From Otis tarda (lineage: Eukaryota > Chordata > Aves > Otidiformes > Otididae): DNA of 64,000 bases. Shown here in pieces: positions 24,530 to 36,612 of the stretch (its first letter is position 1; each line of letters begins with the position of its first letter). The notes below the pieces were generated by a model. The model ran no database searches. It worked only from the letters and a program-made list of their open reading frames with translations, and had not been told where the DNA came from. The DNA lies in assembly GCA_026413225.1 (NCBI GenBank), contig CM048554.1, positions 91,181,963 to 91,245,962 of the forward strand. Direction: 5' to 3'. Position numbers and translations under genes: made by a program.

Positions 24530-26251
24530 TTTATTCTCAGGTAATTGTTAAATATTTACCAAAACTACATACTTTCTCTTAGACTATCCAATTTAGGAAA
24601 CATACATACTAAAGTAGTAATATCCATACACTTTAATCTTCAAGTCATTGTGATGAGGTGTCAAAAGGCAGAATCAAAAGCAGAAATGTTATTGTTTAAG
24701 TGTCTCTCAAGATTAAAACTGCTTATCAAGCAACACAAAGTAAGTTTTTGTATTAGTATTGCTGCCATTTAAGTGTCCTGGGATGAAAATAGTCCTGTAG
24801 GTGTAATAAAGACCTCTATGTACCATGTAGAAATTATTATAGCTGCAAATAGATGGTGGAGCAAATAGAGAAGAATTATTCCTTTAATAGTATGTCCCTG
24901 GTCCCCTGTGATTTGGGAAACATAATTGTTCTGCGTGATCTGGAAGATAAAGGTAGAAGTACTAATGTAATATTCTCATTTAATTATTCTACTATTCTTG
25001 TATTACTGTAATTCAACACACATTTTTCTCCTGAAAGCTAATAGCTTAGTATAGGTAGGGAATTTAATATGTGTGCTTTTTACCCTGGAAACTGTATTTC
25101 AATAAGAGAAAGACAAACGTAAGCCTGAAGTTATCTGCAGAAACACACACAAAAAAAAAGAGAATTGAGGAGTGTATTAGGGTAGTTTAAAAATTAAATT
25201 TTGCATTCTTTCTGTGTTAACTATCATTTGAAAAAGTGCAAAAAGATTACGGTGATGGTCTTGATGAAATTCAAAGAGAAAAGATAAATAGTGTGAAGAG
25301 CTGGAGGGAAATAGAGTGATAAGGGATGCCATCCAAGTGATTCAGACTAGTCACTAAAGACAGTTTTAAAAAGTATATTATTTTGTGGCCAAATAATTCA
25401 GCTGCAATTTTTCACACATGATTAAGTGTAGGTATTAATACTACTAGGCAATCAGACACCTAACTGACATTGTTTATGTCTGCAATTAAATGGAACAAAA
25501 TGGTGCTACCATTATTGGTGAGAACAGAAGGAAAAGCAAGTTTAGAAGTCAAGCTGCAATAGTCACATTTCCTTCTGAAATCAGTGGAAAAGTGACCTCA
25601 GTGCCAATGTCAGATTTTGGCCCCAAGTTAAACTAAGAGTTTGATGAGCTTTACTGGCTAATGTGTCCTAGAGATGTGAGTCCCTATGAGAACAAAATGT
25701 TTACAAACTCAGAGAACTGTGTATGTGTAATGCCTTCATTACATGGAGCCTTCCTTAGATATTTTTAATAACTGTTTTAGAAAGTATCTAATATATGTAT
25801 GAATAGCCAAAAGGACTAGGGATTAACTTCTCATATCTGCAAGCGACGCAGTTTGCATTCAATGCAACCCCCAAGTGTGAAGTAGAAGATTGAAGGTGAG
25901 AACATAAACATCCTAATCCCTGTTCTCAAATATTTTTACTGCACAATATCGCTGAAGTTCTAAAATGTGTGCATCTAAAATTAAATACCTAAACCTCTAT
26001 TTATGTATTTACAGATTTTTAGACATGCTGTTCACGTTATGGCATACCCCTATCTGGGAAGAGGAGGTAAACATGTAAACAAATATTTAAATAACAAACA
26101 TTGTTGTGTTTTCCCCCAGCAACCAAAAATACAGGTTTTAGGATCTGGAACATCGTTAAATTTGTTCTCTTTCTCTTTGTGGATGAAACTTGCAATGGAA
26201 CAAATTTCTTTTGAATTTGTTTCAAAAGGTACATTGGGGATAAAATTGTGC

Positions 26252-26779
26252 TCTCATGAGATTCCACCTGGAGTATTGCTTCCAGCTCTGGAACCTGCAA
26301 CATAAGAAGGATGTGGACCTGTTGGAGTAAGTCCAGAGGAAGGCCATGAAGATGATCAAAGGGCTGGAGCACCTTTCCTATGAGGACAGGCTGAGAGAGC
26401 TGGAGAAGAGAAGGCTCTAGGGAGACCTTATACTGACCTTCCAGTACCTAGAGGTGGCTTATGAGAAAGATGGGGAGAAACTCTTCAGCAGGGTCTGTTG
26501 TGACAGGACGAGGGGTCATGTGACAGGACCCCACATGGTTTTAAAATAGAGGAGGTTGATTCAGACTAGATAAAAGGAAAAAATTATTACAATGAAGGCA
26601 GTGAAACACTGGATCAGGTTGCCCAGAGAGGTGGTAGATGCCACATCCCTGGAAACATTCAGGGCCAGGCTGGACGGGGCTCTGAGCAACCTGATCTGTT
26701 TGGAGTTGTCCCTGCTCCCTACAGGGGGATTGGACTAGATGGCCTTTAAAGGTCCCTTCCAACCCAAACCATTCTATGA
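26252..26779 (+). mobile_element. CR1 3' fragment, plus strand
   Basis: It begins within the ORF2 segment for 'PHLEYC' (ccacctggagtattgc). It continues through the C-terminal 'DLLE' and '[12 protein letters not shown]' regions, then the 3' UTR and 'accattctatgat' tail. Several lesions are present: a TAA in 'gttggagtaagtcc' and loss of the 'GLFS' codons near 26400. A short duplicated stretch ('gtgacaggac') lies at about 26500-26530. The octamer tail is short and followed directly by a T15 run at 26780-26794. Confidence 0.92.
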
Positions 26780-26794
26780 TTTTTTTTTTTTTTT

Positions 26795-28607
26795 GTCAGA
26801 TCCTTATTATTAACCAAATACTCATACAGAAATGTTGAGGTTTTATCCTGTAATTATTTCAGGACTCACTAAAAGTTCCCATCTGTTAAAAAAGATTACT
26901 GTTATTGATAACTCAGGAATAAGCTGCACACATCTTTTTTTTTTCAAGCAGAAAGCCATTGCCTGATTTAAAGGAATTAAGATATATGTATGAGATTAGA
27001 GTTCTTCTAAAAGTTCTTCTTTTCTTCTAAAGGCAGTTGACTAAGACATGCAGAACAACCTTACAGCACTCTACACTTGTACTAAACAGTGGAGTTCTGC
27101 TGTACTGTAAGTTAAATAAATCTAAATTTTCTCTCCACAGTTTTTGCTTTCTCCCTGTTTAAATACATTTATTCCTTTCTGCTTTGCAGGAAAATACATT
27201 TTGCACTGGAAGAGTTTGTATGCTCCAGATATAAAATTTGCTTTATGCAAAATACAGCTACAGCTGGCCCTCACCACCTAGTTCTGTGTGCTGCTGTTCT
27301 TGGCCACACTGAGCAAGAACCCATGTACTCCAGGAAGAATGGTACTTTATTTGCTGGGGAGGTAAGTCACAATCCAGCATGAACAGAGTCTATTCAGTGA
27401 GCAAACTAGTTTCTCTTCCAGTGCTTTAGTTTTAAGAGACCTCTGGGATTGCCAGAGCCGTTGAGGAAAATAAACAGTAAGTATTTTTAAAAAAGGAATC
27501 TGTGGCATCACAGTCTGAATCAGACACAGACACTTGCAGCTCTGGAAACTGTTTTATTAGCTGTCTCTTTCTGGCTCTCTCAGGCAATATGCTCTATTTA
27601 GCTTCTTGATGTTTCATGAAGCTGAATGGATTGCTGATTAGTACAGCATGACTTTTGCCTCTCCTTTAATTTCCATGTCTACTACTGGCATTGCTCACAC
27701 CCTCCTTTGCAATCCACACCCCCTCAAAAAATGTTCTGACTGAAGCCATAAGGCAGCAATCTCATTCTTAGGCAAGTTTCAGCATCTCCTTATGGTTCGT
27801 GGAGAATGTCACATTTCCTGCCAGGCCTAAGTATGGATGGAAGTGTGAGAGTAGGTGTATGGGACTTTTCAGCCAACCCCACCTGCAAGAAACGCTGAGT
27901 TTGCTAGAGGTGCCAAGGAACCTCACATGGTAGAGAGGGCTGAGGGAACAAGCTTGTCCACAGAGATTGGGTCTACTCTGGAGAACCCAGCAGGGCAAGC
28001 TAGGAGATTATTTTTATGCACATTGTTCAAAGCCTGCAAAAGTACAAAAGGCTTGATCACAGCACATAAAGTTCAGAGTTGTCATGAATCTGCTTATATC
28101 TGCTTCTAAAAATTTCCATTTCAGCTCTTTTTCACAAAAAGCACTGGCTAAATTTGCAAGCTGTTTTCTTAGTAGCTTATTTTGGTATCTGTTGGTTGAT
28201 TTCAGAAGGATCATTGTTCTAGATAAGAAAAGAGAGATACAAGAAAATAAATAAGACAAATATTAAATTAAGGACTGAATCATGGGAGCACAGCATAGTT
28301 ATACAACCTTGAACTGTGGGGACTTGTCTTGCTTTAGAAGGGACACTATCCCAACCCTGAATTTCCCAAACAAACATTACTTATGCTACTGTTCTTCTCT
28401 TAAGAGAAGCTCTTTTAAACTACGGTCTAAGGTATTTCTTCTCAGGTCTTCTTTTGTCATAAGAGAATGTAAGCTGGGCATGGTTTACTTTGACAACATA
28501 AGATTTATGATCCACATGCATTGTGGGAAGGCCTTACACTGTTGACTGTCGTTTTAAATTGAGTTCAGGCTGAGCTCAGTTTGCATTTATGATTTCTGCT
28601 AGGTTCC
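26795..28607. other. Non-coding single-copy DNA, no gene recognised
   Basis: There is no recognisable exon or repeat. Open frames reach 87 codons (28282-28545 plus) without features. Confidence 0.6.
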
Positions 28608-28780
28608 TGTTCTGGTTTTGTTTAGTGAGGGGGGAGCCTAAGGTGGTAGTTTCTGTAGAAAACTGCTAGAAGTTGCTCCCCTTTGTTCAGTGGACTTGGC
28701 CGGGCCTAGGGTGGACCCACTGCTGGCCAAGGCCGAGCCAATTGGTAGCAGAATGTCCCGTGATAACGCCTCTGCGATAA

Positions 28781-28790
28781 TGTATTTAAG
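28781..28790 (+). promoter_or_regulatory. TATA-like box of the LTR
   Basis: tgtatttaag lies about 175 bases into the LTR, downstream of a 'gccaattgg' CCAAT-like element near 28737-28745. The order and spacing fit an LTR U3 promoter. Activity is not implied. Confidence 0.5.
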
Positions 28791-29547
28791 AAGGGGAAAA
28801 CAGAAAACAAAAGGACAGAAGATATGAAGCAGCTGAGCGGGGGCAGAGAGGGGGAGGCGTGAGCCTTGTGGGCCTTGCAGGCCTCATGCTCTGGCCTCTT
28901 GCCAGGCAGCCGACTGGGCCCAACTCGGCCCGGCCTGGCTGCAAGAAGTGGAGAGGAGATGAGAAGTGAATGAGATGTAAAAAAGATCCTGAGAGGTGTC
29001 GCCAGCCTGTTGTGAGGAATGGCTGCAGACGCCAAGGTCAGTGAAGAAGGAGGGGGAGGAGTAATGCGGCTCCTGGCCAAGATTCCCCTGCAGCCTGTGG
29101 TGATGACCATGGTGGAGCAGGTTGTCCCCCTGCAGTCCATGGAGGGCCACGGAGGAGCAGAGAACCACCTGCAGCCCATGGAGGACCCCAGTTCTGGGCA
29201 AGCAGATGCCTGAAGGAGGCTGTGGCCCGTGGAGGCCCCACTGGGACAGCTGTTCTGGAGGGACTGCACCCCTGGAAGAGGTGACCCATGCCAGAGCAGT
29301 TTCACAAAGGACTGTGGCGTATGGGTGGGACACCACAACGGAGCAGGGGAGGAATGCGAGGAGTTCTTCCCCCAACTATGAAGCAGTGGCATGGAACAAC
29401 GCGTGATGAACTGACCACAATCCCCATTCCCTCTTCCCCCCGAGCCACTCGGGGGAGGAAGTAGTAGAGATAATGTTAAGCCTGGGAAGAGGGAGGGGTG
29501 GGGGGAGGTTATCTTGTTCCCTGTCTCATTCTCCTGCTAGTTTTAGA

Positions 29548-29553
29548 AATAAA
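29548..29553 (+). terminator. LTR polyadenylation signal
   Basis: AATAAA occurs after the G-rich block and before the 'cccataatggtaac' region, a suitable place for the LTR R-region poly(A) signal. Confidence 0.5.
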
Positions 29554-29737
29554 TGGTTTTCCCCAAGTTGAGTCTGTTTTGCCCATAATGGTAACTTTAA
29601 GGATTTCTCCCCGTCCTTATCTCAAACCTTGACCTGTTTTTTCTTATATTATCTCCCCCTATTCTCTCGGAGGGTGGAGGGAGTGAGAGAGAGACTGCGT
29701 AGTCTGGTCCCAGTCAGGGCTGAACTATGATGGTTCC

Positions 29738-32006
29738 TTCCTTACCTGTCATATTAAACCTGTTACAGAAAAATCCTTTTTAAGATGGAAGTCAAGCAGG
29801 AATATTAGCATTGCTTATTAAGCGATCAAAAAACCAGCTTCAACAAAGCAAAAACTTGATAGCAGTTTGCTGTCCGTTTAATCCTCATAATATTGGTTGA
29901 AAAATTACAATGGTCAAGAGATGTTAAAGGTGTCACCTTGCAAAAAGTAAGAAGTAATCGCTTCTTATTCATAAGAATTCATTCTTATTCATAACCCAAA
30001 CCATTTAATTTACATATTCACTTACAGCTCAAGTGGGTCATAAATTCTTTTTACATGTGGGGTACTTTATTTAATTTGTTAAGGAGTAATTTATTTGTAT
30101 ATTTTATCATTTCTGTATTTATGGCACCATTAAGATAATAGGGAATTTATAAATCATCAAAATACTCACTGTAAGAACCAAACCTCACAAATCTCTTTTG
30201 AAAGCAAACTATTTTGAAGGGTGATACCCTATCATTTTTCTGTATTCTTAAACAAATATGAAACAAGGCTTTAGTACCTTCATGTCCATTTAATGAAGAA
30301 AGCAATCTGCTGGGTCCAAACAGATCTTTGCACTGCTTCAATTTCTGATATGCAGAGCACTTCTTTCCCCGGGTGTATAATCCCAGTTTGCTCTATTTCC
30401 AGGTCTGCAAGTGGAGTTTACACCAGCGTTCTTCATCTTCCCCAACTGTAACATGGACAAGAGGTTCACCTGGCACTGGCTGGGCACCTCTCTAAAGCCC
30501 AGGACTCAAATGAGACAAAGGCACCACAAAAACCAGCCTTGGCCTTCCTTCTGACAGCCTGATGCAGCTTTGAAAAAAATTCCTGTAGTCTGTAAAAACA
30601 GGCAGTAGTTTAGAAGTTGTCTTAAAGACACTAATTTTCCATTATTTTCAAATGTATAAAGTGTGTAGAAGTGTTTTTAAATGGAGGTATTGATATTTTC
30701 ACTACAATAACTGTCAAAAGGAATAGAGACACATAAATGTGATAGCACAGCAAGTAGCATATTGTATTCAGCATATCTGGCTCCTTTGTCTAGCAAAGGC
30801 TCTCTGGAAAGCAAGAACTCTCCTCTGTCATTGTGTAAAGCTAAGAGCACTTTCAAATGTTGAGTCTTGTTTTCTTCCTGGAAATTAAACTCCAGCAAGA
30901 GGTTTCTATTAATGTAAAAGTAAATGGAAATGGGGAACTGTCAGATTGTGGGGAAGGTACTTACAGACTTAATAGTTTCACTATTTGTTCAGCATTTAGA
31001 ATATGAGTTGGGGATATTTCATTTGATTTTTGTTTGACAGAAAAGAAAAGGGGGGAGTACACATTAAGGAAGTGATGACAACCAAGATTTTTTAAAAGGT
31101 TTCAGAAGTCAGTGAAAAAAGAATGGCATACTCTTCTGCAGCACCTTTCAGCCTACTGCATGCAAAATGAACCTGTCTAAAAAAAAAAAAAGCCAAAAGG
31201 TAGATAAAGTTCCTACCCTTCTCTGAACAGCATTGGCATTTCCTCATGCAAACACCTCCCTTCACAGAGTTTGACTTCATATGTAACTCAAATAACAAAA
31301 TTCCTGTTGCCGAAGACAGTCGTGCCAAATCAGTAAATCTCAATCAGTTTAAGAGGGTCTCCTGTGCCTCTCAGAAGCAGCACAATGACTGGGATGGGGT
31401 GTAACTGCTGTACAATCTAAATTCTCCACTGTGAGAAATGATGAGCCATTAAGGTCTAGTGGTGTTAGTCCTTGAGGATTCAGCTTCATCCACTCCCATC
31501 CCATGCAATTCAGGAACCTCTGAAGAGCAGCCATCTCCTGCCTGTGATTTACTTACAGTGCTCCCCCACCCCTTAGCTCTCGGAAGTATGAGGTATGCTC
31601 CTAACAGCTTTTGACCATGTGAAGATTATAATATGTTTTACAGACTAGGAAGATGACAAAACCATAGCTTAAAATTTCCCTACCTTGTTCATTCAGCAGA
31701 TCATAAATATCCTATGCGCAGAGGACTTCCATAGGGAGTCAACAAAACTAGAATTTGTGTATTTTGACACCAGCCACTGAGGCACAACTAGTACAGAAGT
31801 AAGCGTATGACAACGAGGTGACATAGCCATCATCTGACTAATAATAATGTCCATTCTTCTGGAAACCTTCAGGCAAGGGGCCCATTTAGTTGCAAACTGA
31901 GCTGACTAGACATATCTGTCTTTTGACTTTCAAGAAATTCAACTCTGAAATGATGACTTTGCCAGAAAGCATTTGCCATATGTTGCTTTTCCATGTAAAT
32001 ATATAG
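29738..32006. other. Non-coding single-copy DNA, no gene recognised
   Basis: No exon or repeat was recognised in 2.3 kb. Minus-strand open frames (64-83 codons) have no domain features. Confidence 0.6.
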
Positions 32007-32077
32007 TCATAGAATCACAGAATAGCTGGAAGGGACCTTTAAAGGTCATCTAGTCCAATCCCCCTGCAAGGAGCTGG
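32007..32077 (-). mobile_element. Short CR1 3' tail
   Basis: About 70 bases of the terminal 3' UTR of a young CR1: 'catagaatcacagaatagc', then 'ggaagggacctttaaaggtc', then 'ccaatccccctgcaaggagc'. It stops abruptly next to a different, older CR1 3' end. It is an extremely 5'-truncated insertion. Confidence 0.85.
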
Positions 32078-32082
32078 TATAT

Positions 32083-33500
32083 CTTCATAGGATAATTCAG
32101 GTTGGAGGAGAACTTTGGAGGTCATCTGTTCCAATGTCCTGCTCACAGCAAAACCAGTTCTCTGCTCAGACTAGGTTTAATGCTTTTGAGTTTTGTAAAT
32201 CTCTGAGAACAGAGACTGCACAACCTATCTGGGCAACCTCTGTCACTGCTTGGCTGGCTTCATGGTGAATAATATCTCTTATATTTAGTCTGAACCTCGC
32301 TTCATTCAACTTATGCATATGGTCTTTAATTCTCCTACCATGCATTACTGTGAAAATCCTGCCTCTGTCCCCTTGATGTCTTCCTTGTAGGCACTGAAGA
32401 ATGCTGTTAGATGCTGCCAAAGTCATGTCTTCCCCAGGCTGACCAAGCCCAGCTCCCTCAGGCTCTCCTGAAAGGGTGAAAGATCCAGCCATGACAATCT
32501 CATTGGTCTGCACTAAACTTGTTCCAGTTCATTGATTTTTTTCCTATATTGAGGAGCCCCAAAAAAGCCTGCAGTATCCTAGATTGACAAATGTGAGTAA
32601 AGGGTGATATTCCCTTGCGTCCGTCAACAGGATATGCTCCTATTGATATAGACCAGGATGCTATTGGTCCTCACTGCTGCCAGAGGCACTGTTGGTTCAC
32701 ACTCAGCTTGCTGCCCACCAGTGCCCTCAGGGTCTTTCCTGCAGCGCTGCTCCCCAGCCAAGCACTCCCAGCCTGTCACTGCAATGGGCTGTTGCTTTCT
32801 AAGGGCAGGACTTGGCATTTATTCTTGCTGAATTTTGTAAAGTTGCTATTGGCCCATTCCTCCAAGTTGTCTAGGCTCCTCTGAATGGCCACCCTGTCCT
32901 CAAACATACTGAGTGGGGCTTGCAGTCATCTGCAAACTTGATGAGAGTGCAATCTATCACCTGCTCCATGTCACTGATAAAGAAATCAAAAAGGCCATGT
33001 TCCAGGATAGCCCCTCAAGGTAGTACACCTGCTATCAGCCCCCAAGTACCGTGTGGTTCCCTGCTTTGTGAGGTCAGACATCCAACCATCCAGCCCATCT
33101 AGTTGTCCATCCATCCAGACTGTAATGTCCTAACTTGGATATGAGAGTATTCTGAGAGACAGTCTTAAAAGCCTTCCTAGTGTTGAGGAAAATTACATCC
33201 ACTACCCTCCCCTCATCTATCTTTCTCTAGTCATTTTATCATATATAGAAGGCAATCAGGTTTGTCAGGTATGATTTACTCTTGGTAAGTTAATTCTGAC
33301 TGTTCCCTGTAAACATTTTCTCCTACATGTGCCCACAAATGTGCCCCAGAACAACTCAATCCGTACAAAAGTGAAGCTGACAAACCTGTAGTTCCATGGA
33401 TTGACCTGTTGGCCTCTTTTGAAGGCAGGTGCAATATTTGCCTTTCTCCAGTTGTTGGAGACTTGCCCTAATCTTCATGATTTCTCTCAAAATGTTTGAA
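32083..33500 (-). mobile_element. Old CR1 covering 3' UTR, ORF2 C-terminus and part of reverse transcriptase
   Basis: The minus strand is a diverged CR1. The left end 'ggataattcaggttgg' is the 3' terminus of an older subfamily. The central block 32200-32900 corresponds to the ORF2 C-terminal region. Positions 33130-33480 match the reverse transcriptase region by order with copy B: antisense segments for the 'KAFDTV' neighbourhood, then 'cctgtagttcc' and the 'ccagttgttggagac' segment. A 115-codon frame at 32166-32513 keeps part of the ORF2 C-terminal pattern (ARFRLNIRD), but frameshifts and stops break everything else. It is far more decayed than copies A and B. Confidence 0.8.
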
Positions 33501-35120
33501 GGGTATAAATTAAACAATAGTGGATCTGTGCTTACACACAGTTCTTATCCCTTCCTACAAGTTTACTGCCTCTCTAGAAGGCATCTTGTTAACTGTAGTG
33601 TCAAGTGACCAAAGGTGTAGCACAAAAGGATCAGCAAAGGCAATGCCAAAAACCACCCCACAGCATATGGACAGTTTTCATTTCTCACTGAAACACTTGT
33701 AGGGGTAAAACATCTGGACAAAATCAAATATGTCCTTCGAAGAATCTAACTTCAAGGTTGATCCAAAACAGATCTAAATATTTTTATTGGTCTAACAAAA
33801 GAAATACTTTCTTTCAAGGCAGCTTAAAATTAAATTGCATCAGTTTTTTCCTGATGCAGCGCTCAAAGAAAGTTCAAATAACTCGGTCTCTCTAGTTTCC
33901 TTAAATTAGTCTTTCACAGTGGACTACATTCTCTCTGACATGCCATTACCTGCCTTATTGATTGCACCTCAATAGTCCAGGTAAGTCCACAGAAAGAAGA
34001 GAAGTCAAGTTGAGCAGCTCAGAAATATGGGGTAAAGTGAGGTGTACACAGCACTTTGATTTGAAGAACCTACTTGTTTCAATTTGAGAATTGAAGAATT
34101 ATTTTCAATTAAAAAATTGAAAGTAGATATAATTAGTGAAAAATATCATAAAGTTAAAAAAAATCAGGTTTTCAATCAAAAAAGAAAGTCAGTGGAGACA
34201 ATTTATCCTGGTGTAATAGTACTTCTACTTACATTTCAAATGGAAAGTTTAAAATTAGAGTTACAAGACTAGAAAAATATTTTAGAAAAAGCATCAAGGC
34301 CTCTTATAAGCTAATTACATACAATTTCACCTTCTTACTTTCTTGATATACTTTGCCATCCTTTCTTTTGCCAATTTGGTGCCACTTGAAACATATAACA
34401 CTATGTTCATTTTAACGGGCTTCTCTCAGAGTATAATGTTTCCATTGGAATAGCTAACGCCTACAGATAAGGCTTGAGTCAGTAATGTAGTCAATTCTGA
34501 ATATAAAATATACAAAGGAGGTTTGATGTAAGTTGGGAAATACTAATCAAGCCCTGTGAATCAAGTATTAAACACCACCATTACTTTTAAACATATCAAC
34601 ACAAAGCACAAAATTACTGGTTTACAGGACTCAGGCAATGACTGCGTGACTTTGGAGGAGGTTTGGTTATGCAAGATTAAGAGGAGAAAATGCCATTGTG
34701 GAAATGAAAATATACCATGAAGACAATAGTTTTTTTTTAAAAAAAAAAAATCACTGATTTATCTTTGCCAGAGTGGATCTGAAGTCAAATGTGTGCTGAG
34801 ATCTTTACAATCAATCAGAAGCAGACCTTGATGAAAAGAAGAAAAAAACAGCCCATGGTTTGCTTCAGATTTGTTGCTAACTTTCTTTTCTACTGAAAGC
34901 AAAGTCACACATTTTCCCTTAGGGGAGAATTAAAATTTTTCTCTGATGTTGTTGGGCTGAGAAGAAAAATGATATTGAGACACCATGTTCCTAAGTTCTG
35001 GAAATGCCATGTGAACTTCAAATACATGGTTTGCATTTGGAAGTGCTATCACATGGACGAGTCCTCTCATCTGAACACCACAAAACCAGAACAGCTCGTG
35101 CCACCAAGGACTGCTGTTTG
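33501..35120. other. Non-coding single-copy DNA, no gene recognised
   Basis: No gene is visible. A T9/A12 inverted homopolymer pair lies at 34730-34750. Confidence 0.6.
34730..34750. repeat. T9-A12 palindromic homopolymer
   Basis: Nine T residues are followed directly by twelve A residues, giving a perfect short inverted repeat without a loop. Confidence 0.9.
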
Positions 35121-35125
35121 AAGAG

Positions 35126-35814
35126 TGTGGTGGTTTAGCCCGGATCACCACACAGTTTCTTATTCACCCTCCCCCTACCCAGTGGGACAGGGGAGAGAAA
35201 TTGGGAAGAAAGGAAAACTCGTGGGTTGAGATAAAAACAGTTTACTAAAAATACTAAAAACTACAAAGCTAACAGGATATAAGGATATTAATATATACAA
35301 AATATACAAAATGAACAATGTACAATTTCTCACCACCTGATGTCCAAATGACCAACGCAGCCCGTCCCGAGCAGCAATCACAGGAACGACACCGAGCAGC
35401 AAGCAAAGGGGGGAAGAGCAAGCTAGCAAGGTAGAGGGAACAATGCCAGCAAGCAAGAGAGAACAAAAGGATGCTAAGGGTGCCCGAACAGATACCCAAC
35501 AAGAAAGGAATACCAGAAAAGGATTACCCCCTCCCATGGGCAACCCCCACTTATATACTGAGCATGACGTTTATGGCATGGAATACTCTCTTTGGCCAGT
35601 TTGGATCAATTATTCTGTCTGTCTTTCGCCCAGCTTCCCGCATCTGCACGTTAACGAGACCTTAACGAGACTTGGAAAGCCAGACAGTGTCCTTGGTCTC
35701 ATTAACAACAACTCCTATCATCAGAATGTTTTTATCAACATTCTTCACACACGAAATCCAAAACACACCGGCTACTAAGAAGAAAATTAACTCCATCCCT
35801 GCTGAAACCAGGAC
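35126..35814 (-). mobile_element. Solo LTR with perfect 5-bp target duplication
   Basis: A 689-bp LTR on the minus strand. Its 5' end (tgtcctggtttcagcaggg, read on the minus strand) is at 35814 and its 3' end (gggctaaaccaccaca) at 35126. The ends are TG and CA. AAGAG is repeated exactly at 35121-35125 and 35815-35819. A 5-bp duplication is usual for ERVL-like integrations. It keeps a TATA box and a well-preserved structure, so it is the youngest-looking LTR in the window. There is no internal retroviral sequence, so it formed by recombination between two LTRs. It is related to 8193-8653 and 36613-37075. Confidence 0.92.
35551..35560 (-). promoter_or_regulatory. TATA box of the minus-strand LTR
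   Basis: The minus strand reads cagtatataa within 'gctcagtatataagtggg', a conserved promoter segment of this LTR family. Transcription would run leftward. Confidence 0.65.
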
Positions 35815-35819
35815 AAAGA

Positions 35820-36612
35820 GAGAATGTAATTTGACACAAGGTATCAAAATCTGAAAACACAGAGGATTTGAGAGAGTTCAGTTTCCCATATCTTTTTTGT
35901 TTTAATGATTTAGACAGTCTTAAAAGTTTCTGTGACTAACCAACACATTAACTGGGAGTGGGGTTTTGGAGTTACCAGGTACATTTCAACATAGGCTTTG
36001 TTTTATACTTAAATAGAGGAAAAACAGGGCTTTCCCACCTCCCCTCAATTTCTAGCAATTATTGTTCTTAACAGCTGTGTTATTAGAACCTGCAGCTTAT
36101 GTACTAAAATTAAATTCCTGGCAGTCACATTGTTAGCATGATTAAGAAACCAACAAGAATCCAAAAGTACTTCAACCCACTGCAGAGTATTTCAAGATTC
36201 TCACCTTTAAGACAAACCAAATTGTAGGTTAAAATATTTGCAGGCAGTATGGAAGCTGATTAATGCCAGTAATAGAAGAAACACAAAGGAGCATCAATTT
36301 AGTGAAGTTAAATGTGAAATAACTGTTGTGCCTTCCTGTGATTTTACACCTTCTGATATAAAAAAAAACCACAAAAAACCCCACCCAAACCTCCCCCACC
36401 AACAAATCCCAAAACAAAAGAGAAACTATCTAAAGAGATAGAAATTGGGCCAATAAATAATGAAAGCATAAAGGGAAGGAAGAAAGTAAGGAGGAGAGAA
36501 AGGGAAGGAGAGATAGAGAGAAAACTGTAGAAAAACAAAATTAATGCACTGATATTTACTGCACAGAAATTTGGGGAAGTCTTTCTTTTGTGGGCTTGAG
36601 GAGTAGGGTCCT
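35820..36612. other. Non-coding spacer between two LTRs
   Basis: No gene is visible. Positions 36471-36524 are almost pure purine (GGGAAGGA/GAGA-type), interrupted by two T residues. The C-rich/A-rich stretch 36360-36405 has no further feature. Confidence 0.6.

Larger units (their letters stand above)
20118..26251. other. Non-coding single-copy DNA with small tandem duplications
   Basis: No gene or repeat family was recognised in 6.1 kb. Short tandem duplications are at 21761-21780, 22813-22852 and 24484-24529. An imperfect pair at 22067-22087 and 22099-22119 shares the pattern 'aggtttg(t/c)atctacctg'. Open frames do not exceed 84 codons and lack domain features. Confidence 0.6.
28608..29731 (+). 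mobile_element. Long solo LTR with 6-bp target duplication
   Basis: A 1.12-kb LTR starting 'tgttctggttttg' and ending near 'ggctgaactatgat'. GGTTCC flanks it at 28602-28607 and again at 29732-29737, which fits a 6-bp target-site duplication. It has a TATA-like box (tgtatttaag) and an AATAAA signal. The middle (about 29080-29300) is a degenerate array of ~40-60-bp G/C-rich units built around 'ctgcag...catgga' and 'ggagcag'. Open frames of up to 228 codons there, on both strands (for example 28706-29392 minus), are products of this composition and are not called as genes. No internal retroviral sequence or second LTR adjoins it. Confidence 0.8.

Noticed and set aside
28706-29406. Long overlapping open frames, up to 228 codons, on both strands
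   Set aside because: They lie wholly inside the 28608-29731 LTR, overlap one another in several frames, and reflect its G/C-rich degenerate internal repeats.
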